This document shows, in pieces, positions 53,555 to 63,894 of a DNA stretch of 64,000 nucleotides (positions are counted from its first letter, which is position 1; the number at the start of each line of letters is the position of its first letter). Made by a program: the position numbers and the translations under genes. Source of the stretch: Pseudomonas chlororaphis subsp. chlororaphis (lineage in GTDB: Bacteria; Pseudomonadota; Gammaproteobacteria; Pseudomonadales; Pseudomonadaceae); NCBI RefSeq assembly GCF_003945765.1, contig NZ_CP027712.1:4836001-4900000 (forward strand), written 5' to 3'. The notes under the pieces were generated by a model. That model had not been told where the DNA came from and ran no database searches. It saw only the letters and a list, made by a program, of their open reading frames with translations.

Positions 53555-55228
53555 TCAGTCTTCGCGATAGCGACGCAGCTTCAACTGCTTGCCGGCCACG
53601 CGAGTGTCCTTCAGCTTGGTCAGCAGACGCTCCAGACCTTCCTCCGGCAGCTCGACCAGGCTGAAGCTGTCACGCACCTGGATGCGACCGATGGCTTCGC
53701 GGGCCAGGCCGCCTTCGTTGAGGATGGCGCCCAGCAGGTTCTTGGCCGCGATACCGTCACGCGCGCCCAGCGCGGTACGGCAACGGGCACGACCTTCAGC
53801 CAGAGGCATCGGCGCGCGACGCTCACGCTCACCGCGATCAGGACGATCGCCGGAACGCTCAGGACGGTCGCCACGTGGCGCGCTGTTCGGCACCAGTGGG
53901 CGTTCCTTCTCGATCGCTGCCAGGTTCAGCGCCTGACCGTTGGTGGCCTTGCGCAGCAGGGCCGCGGCCAGGGCACGCGGGCTGCAACCGATATCGGCGG
54001 TCAGGCGATCCAGCAGATCACCGTGGGTCGATTCAGCGTCAGCGACCAGCGGCGACAGGCTGTTGGTCAGCTTCTTGATGCGCGCGTCGAGAACGGCTTG
54101 AGCGTCCGGCAGGCGAACCTCGGCAACCTTCTGACCGGTTACACGCTCGATCACTTGCAGCATGCGGCGCTCGCGTGGAGTCACCAGCAGCAGCGCACGA
54201 CCTTCGCGACCGGCACGGCCAGTACGGCCGATACGGTGCACGTAGGATTCCGGGTCGTACGGCATGTCCACGTTGAATACGTGGGTGATGCGCGGTACGT
54301 CCAGGCCACGGGCCGCAACGTCGGTCGCCACAACGATGTCCAGGCGGCCATCCTTGAGGGAGTCGATCACACGCTCACGCTGGTTCTGGGCGATGTCGCC
54401 GTTCAGCGCAGCGGCCTTGTAGCCTTTGGCTTCCAGGGCACTGGCCAGGTCCAGGGTCGCTTGCTTGGTGCGCACGAACATGATCAGGGCGTCGAAATCT
54501 TCCACTTCCAGCAGACTGAGAACGGCAGAAGTCTTCTGGTCAGCGTGAACCAACAGGTGGGCCTGCTCGATCGCGGTGACGGTCTGAGTCTTGCTCTGGA
54601 TCTTGACGTGTTTCGGGTCCTTCAGGTGACGCTCGGCGATCGCACGGATCGACTGCGGCAGGGTGGCCGAGAACAGTACGGTCTGACGGGTTTCCGGCAT
54701 GGCCTTGAAGATGACTTCCAGGTCATCCATGAAGCCCAGCTTCAGCATTTCGTCGGCTTCGTCGAGAACCAGATGGTTCACGGTAGCCAGGACTTTTTCG
54801 TCGCGACGCAGGTGGTCGCACAGACGGCCCGGAGTGGCGACAACGATCTGTGCGCCATTACGGATTGCTTTCAGTTGTGGGCCCATCGGCGCGCCGCCGT
54901 AGACAGCCACAACAGTTACGCCCGGCATTTGCTTGGCGTAGGTTTCGAAAGCGGTTGCAACTTGCAGCGCCAACTCACGGGTTGGGGCCAGGATCAGAGC
55001 TTGCGGCTCGCGCTTGGACGGATCAATGCGGTGCAGGATAGGCAGGGCGAACGCGGCGGTCTTACCGGTACCGGTTTGCGCCTGACCAATCATATCGTGA
55101 CCGGCGAGGATGATCGGGATCGACTGCTGCTGAATGGCCGAAGGCTCTTCATAGCCGGTAGCGACTACTGCAGCGACAATATTGGGATGAAGTTCAAGAG
55201 CGGCGAAGCCGCCGATTTCCTGGGTCAT
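53555..55228 (-). CDS. deaD: ATP-dependent RNA helicase DeaD
   Basis: A 557-residue DEAD-box helicase. Motifs in order are AQTGTGKTAAFALPI, PTRELALQVATAFE, VLDEADEMLKLGFMD, LFSATLPQSIRAIAERHL, and HRIGRTGRAGREGRALL. The last 75 residues match the DbpA/CsdA RNA-binding domain, preceded by an Arg-rich linker (RPERSGDRPDRGERERR). It remodels RNA, mostly rRNA and mRNA at low temperature. The ATG at 55228 begins the family homology. There is a long untranslated region ahead, usual for cold-shock helicases. Confidence 0.93.
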   Translation of the reverse strand: MTQEIGGFAALELHPNIVAAVVATGYEEPSAIQQQSIPIILAGHDMIGQAQTGTGKTAAFALPILHRIDPSKREPQALILAPTRELALQVATAFETYAKQMPGVTVVAVYGGAPMGPQLKAIRNGAQIVVATPGRLCDHLRRDEKVLATVNHLVLDEADEMLKLGFMDDLEVIFKAMPETRQTVLFSATLPQSIRAIAERHLKDPKHVKIQSKTQTVTAIEQAHLLVHADQKTSAVLSLLEVEDFDALIMFVRTKQATLDLASALEAKGYKAAALNGDIAQNQRERVIDSLKDGRLDIVVATDVAARGLDVPRITHVFNVDMPYDPESYVHRIGRTGRAGREGRALLLVTPRERRMLQVIERVTGQKVAEVRLPDAQAVLDARIKKLTNSLSPLVADAESTHGDLLDRLTADIGCSPRALAAALLRKATNGQALNLAAIEKERPLVPNSAPRGDRPERSGDRPDRGERERRAPMPLAEGRARCRTALGARDGIAAKNLLGAILNEGGLAREAIGRIQVRDSFSLVELPEEGLERLLTKLKDTRVAGKQLKLRRYRED

Positions 55229-55648
55229 GGGTCTGCCTCTAAGTGCATCCGCAAAGACCCATGCTCCAAAGCTGCGCATGCCGTGTAAGACTCAAGAGTC
55301 ACCCTGGCAGCTTTGTCGGCGGGGATTTGCGAAAACGATTGAAAGAAATGAACGTCAAGGATAGTCCGCGCAGCGGACAAGCAGCCGAAGCTGACTTCGG
55401 GGAATTGCATCACCTAAACGAGGCCCGGTTAAAGGCCGGCGCGCACTATACCGGAATTACTCAAAAAAGGGAGTTTTTTTTATCGGAAAAACCCGCTGAA
55501 TACCTAGTTGTCACAGGCTTTGCGGATAATTCGGCAAAGGTCTATTTTGCACAGGCCCACGCCTGTCGGGGGATGACGCTTAAACGGTTCATCTTGCCGG
55601 CCGATACCGTCGGTCCGAGACACTCTTTACCGTCCGAGGAAATGCCCC
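55229..55648. other. Region between deaD and the crotonase gene
   Basis: 420 bases between divergent genes. It holds the deaD leader and promoter on one side. The 146-residue open frame at 55243-55683 overlaps the crotonase start and has no recognisable family, so it is not called. No clear cold-shock box was identified. Confidence 0.5.
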
Positions 55649-56440
<792 letters not shown>

Positions 56441-56471
56441 GCGGCCTGAACCCGTGGTGAATGTGAGGGCC

Positions 56472-56498
56472 TATCGCGGGCAAGCCTCGCTCCTACAG
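56472..56498. repeat. Single REP-like copy after the crotonase
   Basis: TATCGCGGGCAAGCCTCGCT followed by CCTACAG matches the other common extragenic repeat of pseudomonads (core GGGCAAGCC-GCTCCTACA). One copy, between convergent genes. Confidence 0.75.
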
Positions 56499-56517
56499 AT
56501 GCGCTCGGCCAGCAAAC

Positions 56518-57273
56518 TCAGGTCGCCGGACGGATGCACTTGATCAACGACTGCAACGAATAGCCCAGGCGTGGCGCCAGCGCCTCGGCCCGGGCGCTCA
56601 GGCCGTCCATGTCCAGCCCCTGCTCCAGGTCGGACGGCACGATCAGAATCACGTTGCCCTCCTTCACCGGCAGCTCCCAGTAGTGCCGATGGTAAAGCCC
56701 GCGCAGCAAGGCTGCACCGAGCGGCTTACCATCGTCGGTGGCCCACTGGTTGATCACCAGCCAGCCGCCCGGGTTGAGGCGCTTCTGGCAGTTTTCCAGG
56801 AACCCCCAGGCCAAGTGTCCGACGCCCGGCCCGACGTCGGTGTACAGGTCGACGAAAATCAGGTCCGCCGACTCGGCGCTGTCCAGCAGTTCGAGCGCAT
56901 CGCCGACCCGGATATACAGACGCGGATCGTCATCCAGCCCCAGGTACTCGATAGCCAGGCGCGGCACGTCGGGGCGCAGCTCGATGGCCTCGACATCGTC
57001 CAGCGGCAGGAACTTGAGGCAGGCCTGAGTCAGGGTGCCGGCGCCCAGGCCGAGAAACAGCGCGCTCTCGGGCTGCTCATGGCACAGCGCACCGATCAGC
57101 ATGGCGCGGGTGTAGTCGTACTCCAGCCAGCTCGGGTCGGCGGTAAACACACAGCTCTGCTCGATGGCATCGCCAAATTCGAGGAAGCGGTAATCCGCCA
57201 CTTCCAGTACCCGAATCATGCCGAACTCATCGTGCACTTCGGCGAGCAGGCGCTCGACGCGCTCCTCAGTCAT
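56518..57273 (-). CDS. Spermidine synthase-like methyltransferase-fold protein
   Basis: A 251-residue protein of the spermidine synthase-like group. The nucleotide-binding loop LFLGLGAGTLTQACLKFL and the acidic VEAIELRPDVP fit the class I fold, and LIFVDLYTDVGPGVGHLAW replaces the usual catalytic DxxxP-like segment of true SpeE. It may be an aminopropyltransferase or a related unassigned enzyme. The gene is convergent with the crotonase and divergent from the DAHP synthase. Confidence 0.85.
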   Translation of the reverse strand: MTEERVERLLAEVHDEFGMIRVLEVADYRFLEFGDAIEQSCVFTADPSWLEYDYTRAMLIGALCHEQPESALFLGLGAGTLTQACLKFLPLDDVEAIELRPDVPRLAIEYLGLDDDPRLYIRVGDALELLDSAESADLIFVDLYTDVGPGVGHLAWGFLENCQKRLNPGGWLVINQWATDDGKPLGAALLRGLYHRHYWELPVKEGNVILIVPSDLEQGLDMDGLSARAEALAPRLGYSLQSLIKCIRPAT

Positions 57274-57434
57274 CTCTTCTCCTAGCCGCGACGGGGCTCA
57301 ACCTCGCCGTCGCGATAAACCGGCCGCTCGGCGCCGAGCGGGAAAGGCGCGATTGTCCGCGAACCGGCGGGAACAGGTCACGCACTAATTGCTGATAACA
57401 TGCCTGTCCGACCTTAAAAACACCCGAGTCCGTG

Positions 57435-58781
57435 ATGAGCCAACCCTGGAGCCCTGACAGCTGGCGCGCCCTGCCGATCCAGCAACAACCCGTCTACCCC
57501 GACGCCGCACACCTGTTGCAGGTCGAGCAGACCCTGGCCAGCTACCCGCCGCTGGTATTTGCCGGCGAAGCCCGGGAGTTGCGCCGCCAGTTTGCCGAAG
57601 TGACCCAGGGCCGAGCCTTTCTGCTGCAGGGTGGCGATTGCGCCGAGAGCTTCGCCGAGTTCTCGGCGGCGAAGATCCGTGACACCTTCAAGGTCCTGCT
57701 GCAGATGGCGATTGTCATGACCTTCGCCGCCGGTTGCCCGGTGGTCAAGGTCGGGCGCATGGCCGGCCAGTTCGCCAAGCCGCGCTCGGCCAATGACGAA
57801 ACCATCAATGGCGTGACCCTGCCGGCCTACCGCGGCGACATCGTCAACGGCATAGGTTTCGATGCGAAAAGCCGGGTGCCGGACCCGGACCGCCTGCTGC
57901 AGTCCTATCACCAGGCCACCGCCACCCTGAACCTGCTGCGCGCCTTTGCCCAGGGCGGTTTTGCTGACCTGCACCAGGTGCACAAATGGAACCTGGACTT
58001 CATCGCCAACTCCGCCCTGGCCGAGAAGTACAGCCAGCTGGCCGACCGCATCGACGAAACCCTGGCCTTCATGCGCGCCTGCGGCATGGACAGCTCGCCG
58101 CAGCTGCGCGAGACCAGCTTCTTCACCGCCCACGAGGCGCTGCTGCTGAACTATGAGGAAGCCTTCGTCCGTCGCGACAGCCTGACCAACGACTATTACG
58201 ACTGCTCGGCGCACATGTTGTGGATCGGCGATCGCACCCGCCAGCTCGACGGCGCCCACGTCGAATTCCTGCGCGGGGTGAATAACCCGATCGGGGTCAA
58301 GGTGGGCCCGAGCATGAACACTGAGGAGCTGATCCGCCTGATCGACATCCTCAACCCGGACAACGATCCAGGCCGCCTGAATCTGATCGTGCGCATGGGC
58401 GTGAACAAGGTCGGCGACCACCTGCCGCAGCTGATCCGCGCGGTGGAAGGCGAAGGCAAGAAGGTGCTGTGGAGTTCCGACCCGATGCATGGCAACACCA
58501 TCAAGGCCAGCAGCGGTTACAAGACCCGCGATTTCGCGCAGATTCTCAATGAGGTGAAGCAGTTCTTCCAGGTCCACGAAGCCGAGGGCAGTTATGCCGG
58601 CGGTATCCACATCGAGATGACCGGGCAGAACGTCACCGAGTGCATCGGTGGTGCGCGGCCGATTACCGAAGATGCTTTGTCGGATCGCTACCACACCCAT
58701 TGCGACCCACGGATGAACGCCGATCAGTCGCTGGAGCTGGCGTTCCTGATTGCCGAGACCTTGAAACAGGTCAAGCGTTGA
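57435..58781 (+). CDS. Class II 3-deoxy-7-phosphoheptulonate synthase
   Basis: A 448-residue class II DAHP synthase. Signatures include [56 protein letters not shown], and [35 protein letters not shown], carrying the phosphate and metal ligands. It condenses phosphoenolpyruvate and erythrose-4-phosphate, the first step of the shikimate pathway. A GTG at 57432 sits directly before the chosen ATG at 57435. In pseudomonads class II enzymes may be housekeeping or tied to secondary metabolism; no phenazine cluster is near, so a housekeeping role is more likely. Confidence 0.9.
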   Translation: MSQPWSPDSWRALPIQQQPVYPDAAHLLQVEQTLASYPPLVFAGEARELRRQFAEVTQGRAFLLQGGDCAESFAEFSAAKIRDTFKVLLQMAIVMTFAAGCPVVKVGRMAGQFAKPRSANDETINGVTLPAYRGDIVNGIGFDAKSRVPDPDRLLQSYHQATATLNLLRAFAQGGFADLHQVHKWNLDFIANSALAEKYSQLADRIDETLAFMRACGMDSSPQLRETSFFTAHEALLLNYEEAFVRRDSLTNDYYDCSAHMLWIGDRTRQLDGAHVEFLRGVNNPIGVKVGPSMNTEELIRLIDILNPDNDPGRLNLIVRMGVNKVGDHLPQLIRAVEGEGKKVLWSSDPMHGNTIKASSGYKTRDFAQILNEVKQFFQVHEAEGSYAGGIHIEMTGQNVTECIGGARPITEDALSDRYHTHCDPRMNADQSLELAFLIAETLKQVKR

Positions 58782-58788
58782 ACCCCTA

Positions 58789-58828
58789 GCATTCGATCAT
58801 CCAGGGCACGGTGCTGGATGATCGATGC
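58789..58828. terminator. Hairpin between convergent genes
   Basis: GCATTCGATCATCCAG at 58789-58804 and CTGGATGATCGATGC at 58814-58828 pair with one bulged base around a nine-base loop. It lacks a T-tract, so it is a probable termination or mRNA-end structure. Confidence 0.6.
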
Positions 58829-58831
58829 TGG

Positions 58832-60043
58832 TCAAAGAAACGCGCGCAAGCGCTGGGCGCTGTCCCTTGGGCAATTGAGCTGGACGTTGGCCAGCCCCAG
58901 CCAGTCGGCCATGCTCCGCAAGCTGCTCGCCAGCGCCTGCATCCCCTGCTCGTCCAACCCCAGATCCTCCTCATGCACGGCATGCACCGCCAGGCGCCCC
59001 TGCGCCCTTTCTGCCCGCAGGTCGACCCGCGCGGCGATCCGTTCGTGGTGCAGAAACGGCAGCACGTAATAGCCGTACACCCGCTTATGCTGTGGGGTGT
59101 AGATCTCCAGGCGATAGCGGAAATCGAACAGGCGCTCGGTGCGACTGCGTTCCCAGATCAGCGAATCGAAGGGAGAAAGCAAGGCGCTGGCCGGCACACT
59201 GCGCGGCACCTTGGCCTCTGGCAGGCAATACGCCGCTTGCTTCCAGCCTGCCACCTCGCAGGCCAGCAGTTCGCCGCCCTCCAGCAATTCCGCCAGGCGC
59301 GCCCGGCTGTCTGCCGACTCCAGGCGAAAATAGTCGCGCAGATCCTTCTCGGTGGCCACGCCCAGGGCGCTGGCGGCATGCAGCAGCAAACCGCGCTGGG
59401 CGTCGGCCTCGCTGAGCGGCGAATGCTGCAAGATGCTCGAAGGAATCACCCGCTCCGGCAAATCGTACAAACGCTCGAACCCACGCCGGCCGGCGACCGT
59501 TACCTCACCGGCGGCGAACAGCCATTCCAGCGCATGCTTCTCCGCACTCCAGTCCCACCAGGGACCGGCGCGTTCCTCGCGGGTCGACAGGCTGCCCGCC
59601 CCGAGGGCACCCTGTTCCTCGACCGCGGCCAGCACCCGGCGAATAGTCGCCTGCTGCTCCTGGCCAAAACGCGCCAACTGCTGGTAGATCCCCTGCCCCT
59701 GGCTGGCCCGCTGCATGCGCCAACGCATCAGCGGGTACAGCGACAGCGGCAGCAACGAGGCTTCGTGGCCCCAGTATTCGAACAGCGTGCGTTGCCGGCC
59801 CTGACTCCAGGCAGCCTGGTCCAGCAGTTGCGCGGGATAGTCACCAAGGCGGGAAAACAGCGGCAGGTAGTGCGAGCGCACCAGGGCGTTGACCGAATCG
59901 ATCTGCAGGATACCCAGACGCGCGATCAGGCGATTGAGCTGTGCGGGCCTGATCGTCGCAGGCAGTGGCCGCCCGGAAAAACCCTGGGCGGCCAGCGCCA
60001 GACGCCGAGCCTGCTTGAGGGAAAAGGACAGTTCTGCGGGCAT
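58832..60043 (-). CDS. Winged-helix DNA glycosylase, YcaQ/AlkZ family
   Basis: A 403-residue HTH_42 family protein. The QxD motif that marks the active site of AlkZ/YcaQ glycosylases is in LGILQIDSVNALVRSHYL. Other landmarks are LFEYWGHEASLLPL, LSPFDSLIWERSRTERLF, and RVYGYYVLPFLHHERIAARVD. YcaQ unhooks DNA interstrand crosslinks. AAGGAG precedes the ATG at 60043. It lies alone between DAHP synthase and a DUF1127 gene. Confidence 0.9.
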   Translation of the reverse strand: MPAELSFSLKQARRLALAAQGFSGRPLPATIRPAQLNRLIARLGILQIDSVNALVRSHYLPLFSRLGDYPAQLLDQAAWSQGRQRTLFEYWGHEASLLPLSLYPLMRWRMQRASQGQGIYQQLARFGQEQQATIRRVLAAVEEQGALGAGSLSTREERAGPWWDWSAEKHALEWLFAAGEVTVAGRRGFERLYDLPERVIPSSILQHSPLSEADAQRGLLLHAASALGVATEKDLRDYFRLESADSRARLAELLEGGELLACEVAGWKQAAYCLPEAKVPRSVPASALLSPFDSLIWERSRTERLFDFRYRLEIYTPQHKRVYGYYVLPFLHHERIAARVDLRAERAQGRLAVHAVHEEDLGLDEQGMQALASSLRSMADWLGLANVQLNCPRDSAQRLRAFL

Positions 60044-60107
60044 GGCAATCTCCTTGTCTGCCCGCAAACTACCTCAGTGAGAAGTGGCTTGTGTAGCGCT
60101 TTGACAT

Positions 60108-60329
60108 TCACTTGTGCATCGGATCGTCCCAGAACGGCCGCACGGTCTCCCGCTCCACATCCGCGCGACTGAGGCCAATATCCTTCAGCGCCTCATCACT
60201 CATGCCGGCCAGCATGTTGCGTTCACGGTGCAGCTCACGCCAGCGGACAATCCTCTGCAGCAGGTGCCGCAAGGAAACGCCATGCCATGCAAACCGGTGA
60301 GCCAGTACAAAACCTTTTTGACCTTTCAT
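60108..60329 (-). CDS. DUF1127 small protein
   Basis: A 73-residue DUF1127 protein. The domain RELHRERNMLAGMSDEALK to LSRADVERE is intact at residues 32-58. Such small proteins bind RNA or influence phosphate and carbon metabolism in other bacteria. GGAGGGC precedes the ATG at 60329. It is divergent from the LysR gene at 60391. Confidence 0.9.
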   Translation of the reverse strand: MKGQKGFVLAHRFAWHGVSLRHLLQRIVRWRELHRERNMLAGMSDEALKDIGLSRADVERETVRPFWDDPMHK

Positions 60330-60390
60330 CGTCTTGCCCTCCAGTGGGGATGGCTCAAGTCTCCACCCAGGGCTAAGATCAATCCAACGA

Positions 60391-61281
60391 ATGTTTCTTA
60401 TGCAATACATCTCGGAGTTTGATGAATTGTCCAGCTACCCAAGCATTGATACCGAGGTCCTGCGCACCTTCGTCGCCATCGCCGACCAGGGCGGTTTCAC
60501 CAAGGCCGGGGAGCAGGTCAATCGCACCCAGTCCGCGGTGAGCATGCAGATGAAGCGGCTCGAGGAAGATGTGCTGCAACGCCAATTGTTCCAGCGGGAG
60601 GGCCGGCAGGTACGCCTGACCGCCGAAGGCCAGGTGCTGCTGGGTTACGCACGGCGCATCCTGAAACTGCACAGCGAGGTGTTCAACACTCTGCGCGAGC
60701 CGCACATGGTCGGCACCGTGCGCATCGGTACGCCGGACGATTACGTGATGCGCTTTCTACCGGGGATCCTGTCGCGTTTTGCCCAGGCCTATCCCTTGAT
60801 CCAGATCGAGGTGCATTGCGAGTCGTCCAAGCAATTGTTGCTGCGCCAAGACCTGGACCTGTCCATCGTCACCCGCGAGCCGGGCAGCGAAATCGGCCAG
60901 TTGCTGCGCAAGGAGCGTTTCGTCTGGGCCGAGGCCCAGGGGTTCTGCCCCCACGAACAGACGCCGCTGCCCCTGGCGATGTTCAACAGTGATTGCTTCT
61001 GCAGGCAGTGGGCCTGCAATGCGCTGGACGCCACCGGGCGCGACTATCGCATCGCCTATAACAGCTCCAGCCTGTCGGCACTGATGGCCGTGGTCAGCGC
61101 CGGCCTGGCGATCACCGCGCAGCTGGAAAGCCTGATCACCCCGGACATGCGCATCCTGGGCGCCGCCGAAGATCTGCCCCTGCTGCCCGAGGCCAGCATC
61201 ATGCTGGTGCGCAACCTCAACACACCTTCGCCCATCACCGAATGCCTGGCCGAGCACATAGTCGAAGGCTTCAAACTTTAA
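60391..61281 (+). CDS. LysR-family transcriptional regulator
   Basis: A 296-residue LysR regulator. The helix-turn-helix is EVLRTFVAIADQGGFTKAGE to QSAVSMQMKRLEEDV, and the C-terminal effector domain begins at VGTVRIGTPDDYVMRFLPG. The ATG at 60391 is preferred; ATG 60400 is nine bases later. It overlaps the TauE gene stop by 11 bp in convergent orientation, and is divergent from DUF1127. Target and ligand unknown. Confidence 0.85.
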   Translation: MFLMQYISEFDELSSYPSIDTEVLRTFVAIADQGGFTKAGEQVNRTQSAVSMQMKRLEEDVLQRQLFQREGRQVRLTAEGQVLLGYARRILKLHSEVFNTLREPHMVGTVRIGTPDDYVMRFLPGILSRFAQAYPLIQIEVHCESSKQLLLRQDLDLSIVTREPGSEIGQLLRKERFVWAEAQGFCPHEQTPLPLAMFNSDCFCRQWACNALDATGRDYRIAYNSSSLSALMAVVSAGLAITAQLESLITPDMRILGAAEDLPLLPEASIMLVRNLNTPSPITECLAEHIVEGFKL

Positions 61282-62020
61282 AGGCGAGCATCACCGCGCA
61301 GACCACCAGGAAGCCGCAGAACAGCCCGCGCAGCATTCGCTCGGGCAGCGCATGGGCGATTTTCACGCCCCAACTGATGCTCAACAACCCACCCGCCGCC
61401 AGCGGCAGGCCGATCATCCAGTCCACTTCCTGATGCACCCCGTAGGTCACCAGGGTCACCCCGGTGCTGGGCAGGGCCAGGGCCAGCGACAGCCCCTGGG
61501 CGACCACCTGGGTGGTGCCGAACACGCTGGTCAGCACCGGGGTGGCAACCACCGCGCCGCCGACGCCGAACAGCCCGCCCATGGCCCCGGAAGCCGCACC
61601 CAGCACACCGAGCCACGGCCAGGGATAGCGCATCTGCGCCGAAGCCGGGGCATTGGCCAGGAACATGCGCAACAGGTTGTAGGCCGACAAGGCCACCAGG
61701 AACGCGACGAAGCCGATCCGCATGACTTGGGCATCGATGCCCACCGCCCAGATCGAACCGAGCCAGGCAAAACTGAAGCCCATCAGGGCCAACGGCAACG
61801 CCTGGCGCGCCTCGATCCGGTTGCGCTGGTGATAACGCCACAGCGCGAGCATCACGTTCGGCACCACCATCACCAACGCCGTGCCCTGGGCGATCTGCTG
61901 GTCCAGCCCGAACAGCACGCCCAGCACCGGAATCGCAATCAGCCCTCCACCGATCCCGAACAAGCCGCCCACCGTGCCCAGCGCCGCGCCCAATACCACA
62001 TACATCGCTAAATCGATCAC
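61271..62020 (-). CDS. TauE/SafE-family anion exporter
   Basis: A 249-residue membrane protein of the sulfite exporter TauE/SafE family. It shows the paired repeat GGLFGIGGGLIAIPVL and GGLFGVGGAVVATPVL, one in each half, and eight or so membrane segments. The start is a GTG at 62020 with AGGAGAG upstream. Substrate may be sulfite, sulfoacetate or another organosulfur anion. It is divergent from the LysR gene at 62128, which may control it. Confidence 0.88.
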   Translation of the reverse strand: MIDLAMYVVLGAALGTVGGLFGIGGGLIAIPVLGVLFGLDQQIAQGTALVMVVPNVMLALWRYHQRNRIEARQALPLALMGFSFAWLGSIWAVGIDAQVMRIGFVAFLVALSAYNLLRMFLANAPASAQMRYPWPWLGVLGAASGAMGGLFGVGGAVVATPVLTSVFGTTQVVAQGLSLALALPSTGVTLVTYGVHQEVDWMIGLPLAAGGLLSISWGVKIAHALPERMLRGLFCGFLVVCAVMLAFKV

Positions 62021-62127
62021 CGCTGCTCTCCTCACTCAGGCCTTGCATGCTACGCAGTCGGCTCTGGTGCGGAAACGCACAGCAACGCACAATGGCTTTG
62101 CCAAATTCGCACAAGCAAATACCCACC

Positions 62128-63078
62128 ATGAACCCCAACGCCCTCACCGACCAGCTCGGCCTGTTCCTCGATGTGCTGGAAGCCGGGAGTTTTTCCGCCG
62201 CCGCGCGCCGGCATCCCTTGACCCCTTCGGCGGTGGCCCGGCGTATCGACAGTCTGGAAAGCGCGGTCGGCAGCAAGCTGTTCATGCGCACCACCCACGC
62301 GGTGGTGGCGACGGCGGCTGGCCAGGCCTTTGCCGAACGCGCCCGGCGCATCGTCGCCGAACTGCAACTGGCGCGGGCAGAAGCCGTGTCCTTGAGCCAC
62401 GCGCCGGAAGGCCTGATCCGCATCGACGCTCCCGCGGCGTTCGGCCGGCGACACCTGGCGCCAGCGATCGCCGATTTCCTGATGCTCTATCCGGGGCTGG
62501 ATGTGCAGTTGCACCTGATCGACAGCTTCGTCGACATGCAGGGTTCGCACCTGGGCAAGGTCGATCTGGTGCTGCGCGCCGGGCAAAGGGTCGATACCCG
62601 GATGGTGGCGACCTCGCTGGCAAGCATCGTGCGCATCGCCTGCGCCAGCCCGGCCTACCTCAAGCTGCGCGGCACCCCGGTGCATCCCGCCGAACTGAGC
62701 CAGCACGACGGCCTGGACTGGGACGGCCTGGCTCCACTGTTCGCCTGGCGCTTCGAACTGGATGGGCAGTTGCAGACTCATCGCCCACAACGCATCCGCA
62801 TGAGTGCCAACAATGCCGAGGCCCTGCTATCCGGAGCCCTGGCCGGGCTGGGCATCGCCCACCTACCGACCTGGCTGGCCAGCGAATACCTGCTGCGTGG
62901 GGAACTGTTGCCGCTGTTCTGCGAAACCGGCCTGCCCAAACCGGAAAGCGCCGGTATCTATGCCTTGCGCCTGGAACAGCACACCAACGCTCGCAGCCGC
63001 CTGTTGCTGGAATACCTGAAGACTCGCTTCAGTCCGATTCCGCCCTGGGATCTGGCCCTGCAGAGCGCCATGGGCTGA
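62128..63078 (+). CDS. LysR-family transcriptional regulator
   Basis: A 316-residue LysR regulator. The helix-turn-helix is FLDVLEAGSFSAAARRHPL to SAVARRIDSLESAVG, with LFMRTTHAVVATAAG after. The effector domain starts around LIRIDAPAAFGRRHL. The ATG at 62128 is chosen; a longer frame from 62047 would overlap the promoter region. Because it is divergent from the TauE exporter, it is the best candidate to regulate it. Confidence 0.88.
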   Translation: MNPNALTDQLGLFLDVLEAGSFSAAARRHPLTPSAVARRIDSLESAVGSKLFMRTTHAVVATAAGQAFAERARRIVAELQLARAEAVSLSHAPEGLIRIDAPAAFGRRHLAPAIADFLMLYPGLDVQLHLIDSFVDMQGSHLGKVDLVLRAGQRVDTRMVATSLASIVRIACASPAYLKLRGTPVHPAELSQHDGLDWDGLAPLFAWRFELDGQLQTHRPQRIRMSANNAEALLSGALAGLGIAHLPTWLASEYLLRGELLPLFCETGLPKPESAGIYALRLEQHTNARSRLLLEYLKTRFSPIPPWDLALQSAMG

Positions 63079-63153
63079 GCGCTCGTGAGAATTATCTGGC
63101 GCATTAAAGATTCGCCCGCTAGATTCAGGGCGAGTATCGATCAAGGCCCGACC

Positions 63154-63615
63154 ATGAACACCAAAGGCTCCACCCCGGAAAAATGTGACGATCTGCTGCT
63201 GGATAACCAGCTGTGTTTCGCCCTTCACTCGACGTCGTTGCTGATGACCAAAGTCTATAAACCACTGCTGCAGGAGCTGGGCCTGACGTATCCCCAGTAC
63301 CTGGCAATGATGGTGCTCTGGGAGCAGGACGGACTGACCGTCGGCGAGATCAGCAGTCGCCTGCTGACCGATCCTGGTTCATTGACGCCCTTGCTCAAGC
63401 GCCTGGAAGCCGAGGGATTGCTGAGCCGGACCCGCAGCCGCGAAGACGAACGGGTGGTGATCATCGAGCTGACCGAGCAAGGCCGGACCCTGTATGACCG
63501 GGCGCGCGGCGTTCCCCAATGCATCCTCGGCGCCAGCGGCCTGACCCTGGAGCAACTGCGCAAACTGCAGGCCGATCTGCTGAACCTGCGCGGCCATCTG
63601 CAAGACAGCCTTTAA
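63154..63615 (+). CDS. ohrR: OhrR organic peroxide sensor repressor
   Basis: A 153-residue MarR-family OhrR. The reactive Cys is in LDNQLCFALHSTSLLM (Cys21), and [18 protein letters not shown] and [19 protein letters not shown] match OhrR. The ATG at 63154 follows a GGC-rich leader with no strong ribosome site. It is upstream of ohr on the same strand, and palindromic sites between them suggest that it represses ohr. It is a paralogue of the regulator at 47770-48231. Confidence 0.9.
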   Translation: MNTKGSTPEKCDDLLLDNQLCFALHSTSLLMTKVYKPLLQELGLTYPQYLAMMVLWEQDGLTVGEISSRLLTDPGSLTPLLKRLEAEGLLSRTRSREDERVVIIELTEQGRTLYDRARGVPQCILGASGLTLEQLRKLQADLLNLRGHLQDSL

Positions 63616-63623
63616 CGGCGCGC

Positions 63624-63667
63624 TCGCGAGCACGCCCTGCCCTTCTGCAGGAGCGCTTGCTCGCGAT
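63624..63667. repeat. Degenerate REP-like hairpin after ohrR
   Basis: TCGCGAGCA at 63624-63632 pairs with TGCTCGCGA at 63658-63666; the segment TGCAGGAGCGCTTGCTCGCG resembles the common pseudomonad unit (GTGGGAGC-GGCTTGCTCGCGA). It may act as the ohrR transcript end. Confidence 0.65.
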
Positions 63668-63800
63668 TCTCTCTGTTTCGATGTCGCTAACAGCGTATCG
63701 ACGAAAAAATTTCTCGATAAAAATATTATTTAAATCATTCACTTAGCCAAAAAATATGGACTGCTGGCAAGCATTTTCGAGTTTTTTTCAAAAATTTATA

Positions 63801-63867
63801 TTGCGCACTAAATATTTGAGCGATACATTTACTTCGCACTTACTTAGCGCGCAAATATTTAGCGCAA
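63801..63867. promoter_or_regulatory. Operator-like palindromes upstream of ohr
   Basis: TTGCGCACTAAATATTTG at 63801-63818 and CAAATATTTAGCGCAA at 63852-63867 are inverted copies (identical except for a two-base AC insertion). Each contains AAATATTT. The second unit, GCGCAAATATTTAGCGC, is a near palindrome itself, 28 bases before the ohr ATG. This layout fits two OhrR dimer sites; the sites were not compared with a measured motif. Confidence 0.6.
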
Positions 63868-63894
63868 AAATTCGAAACCCAAGAGGCTCACACC

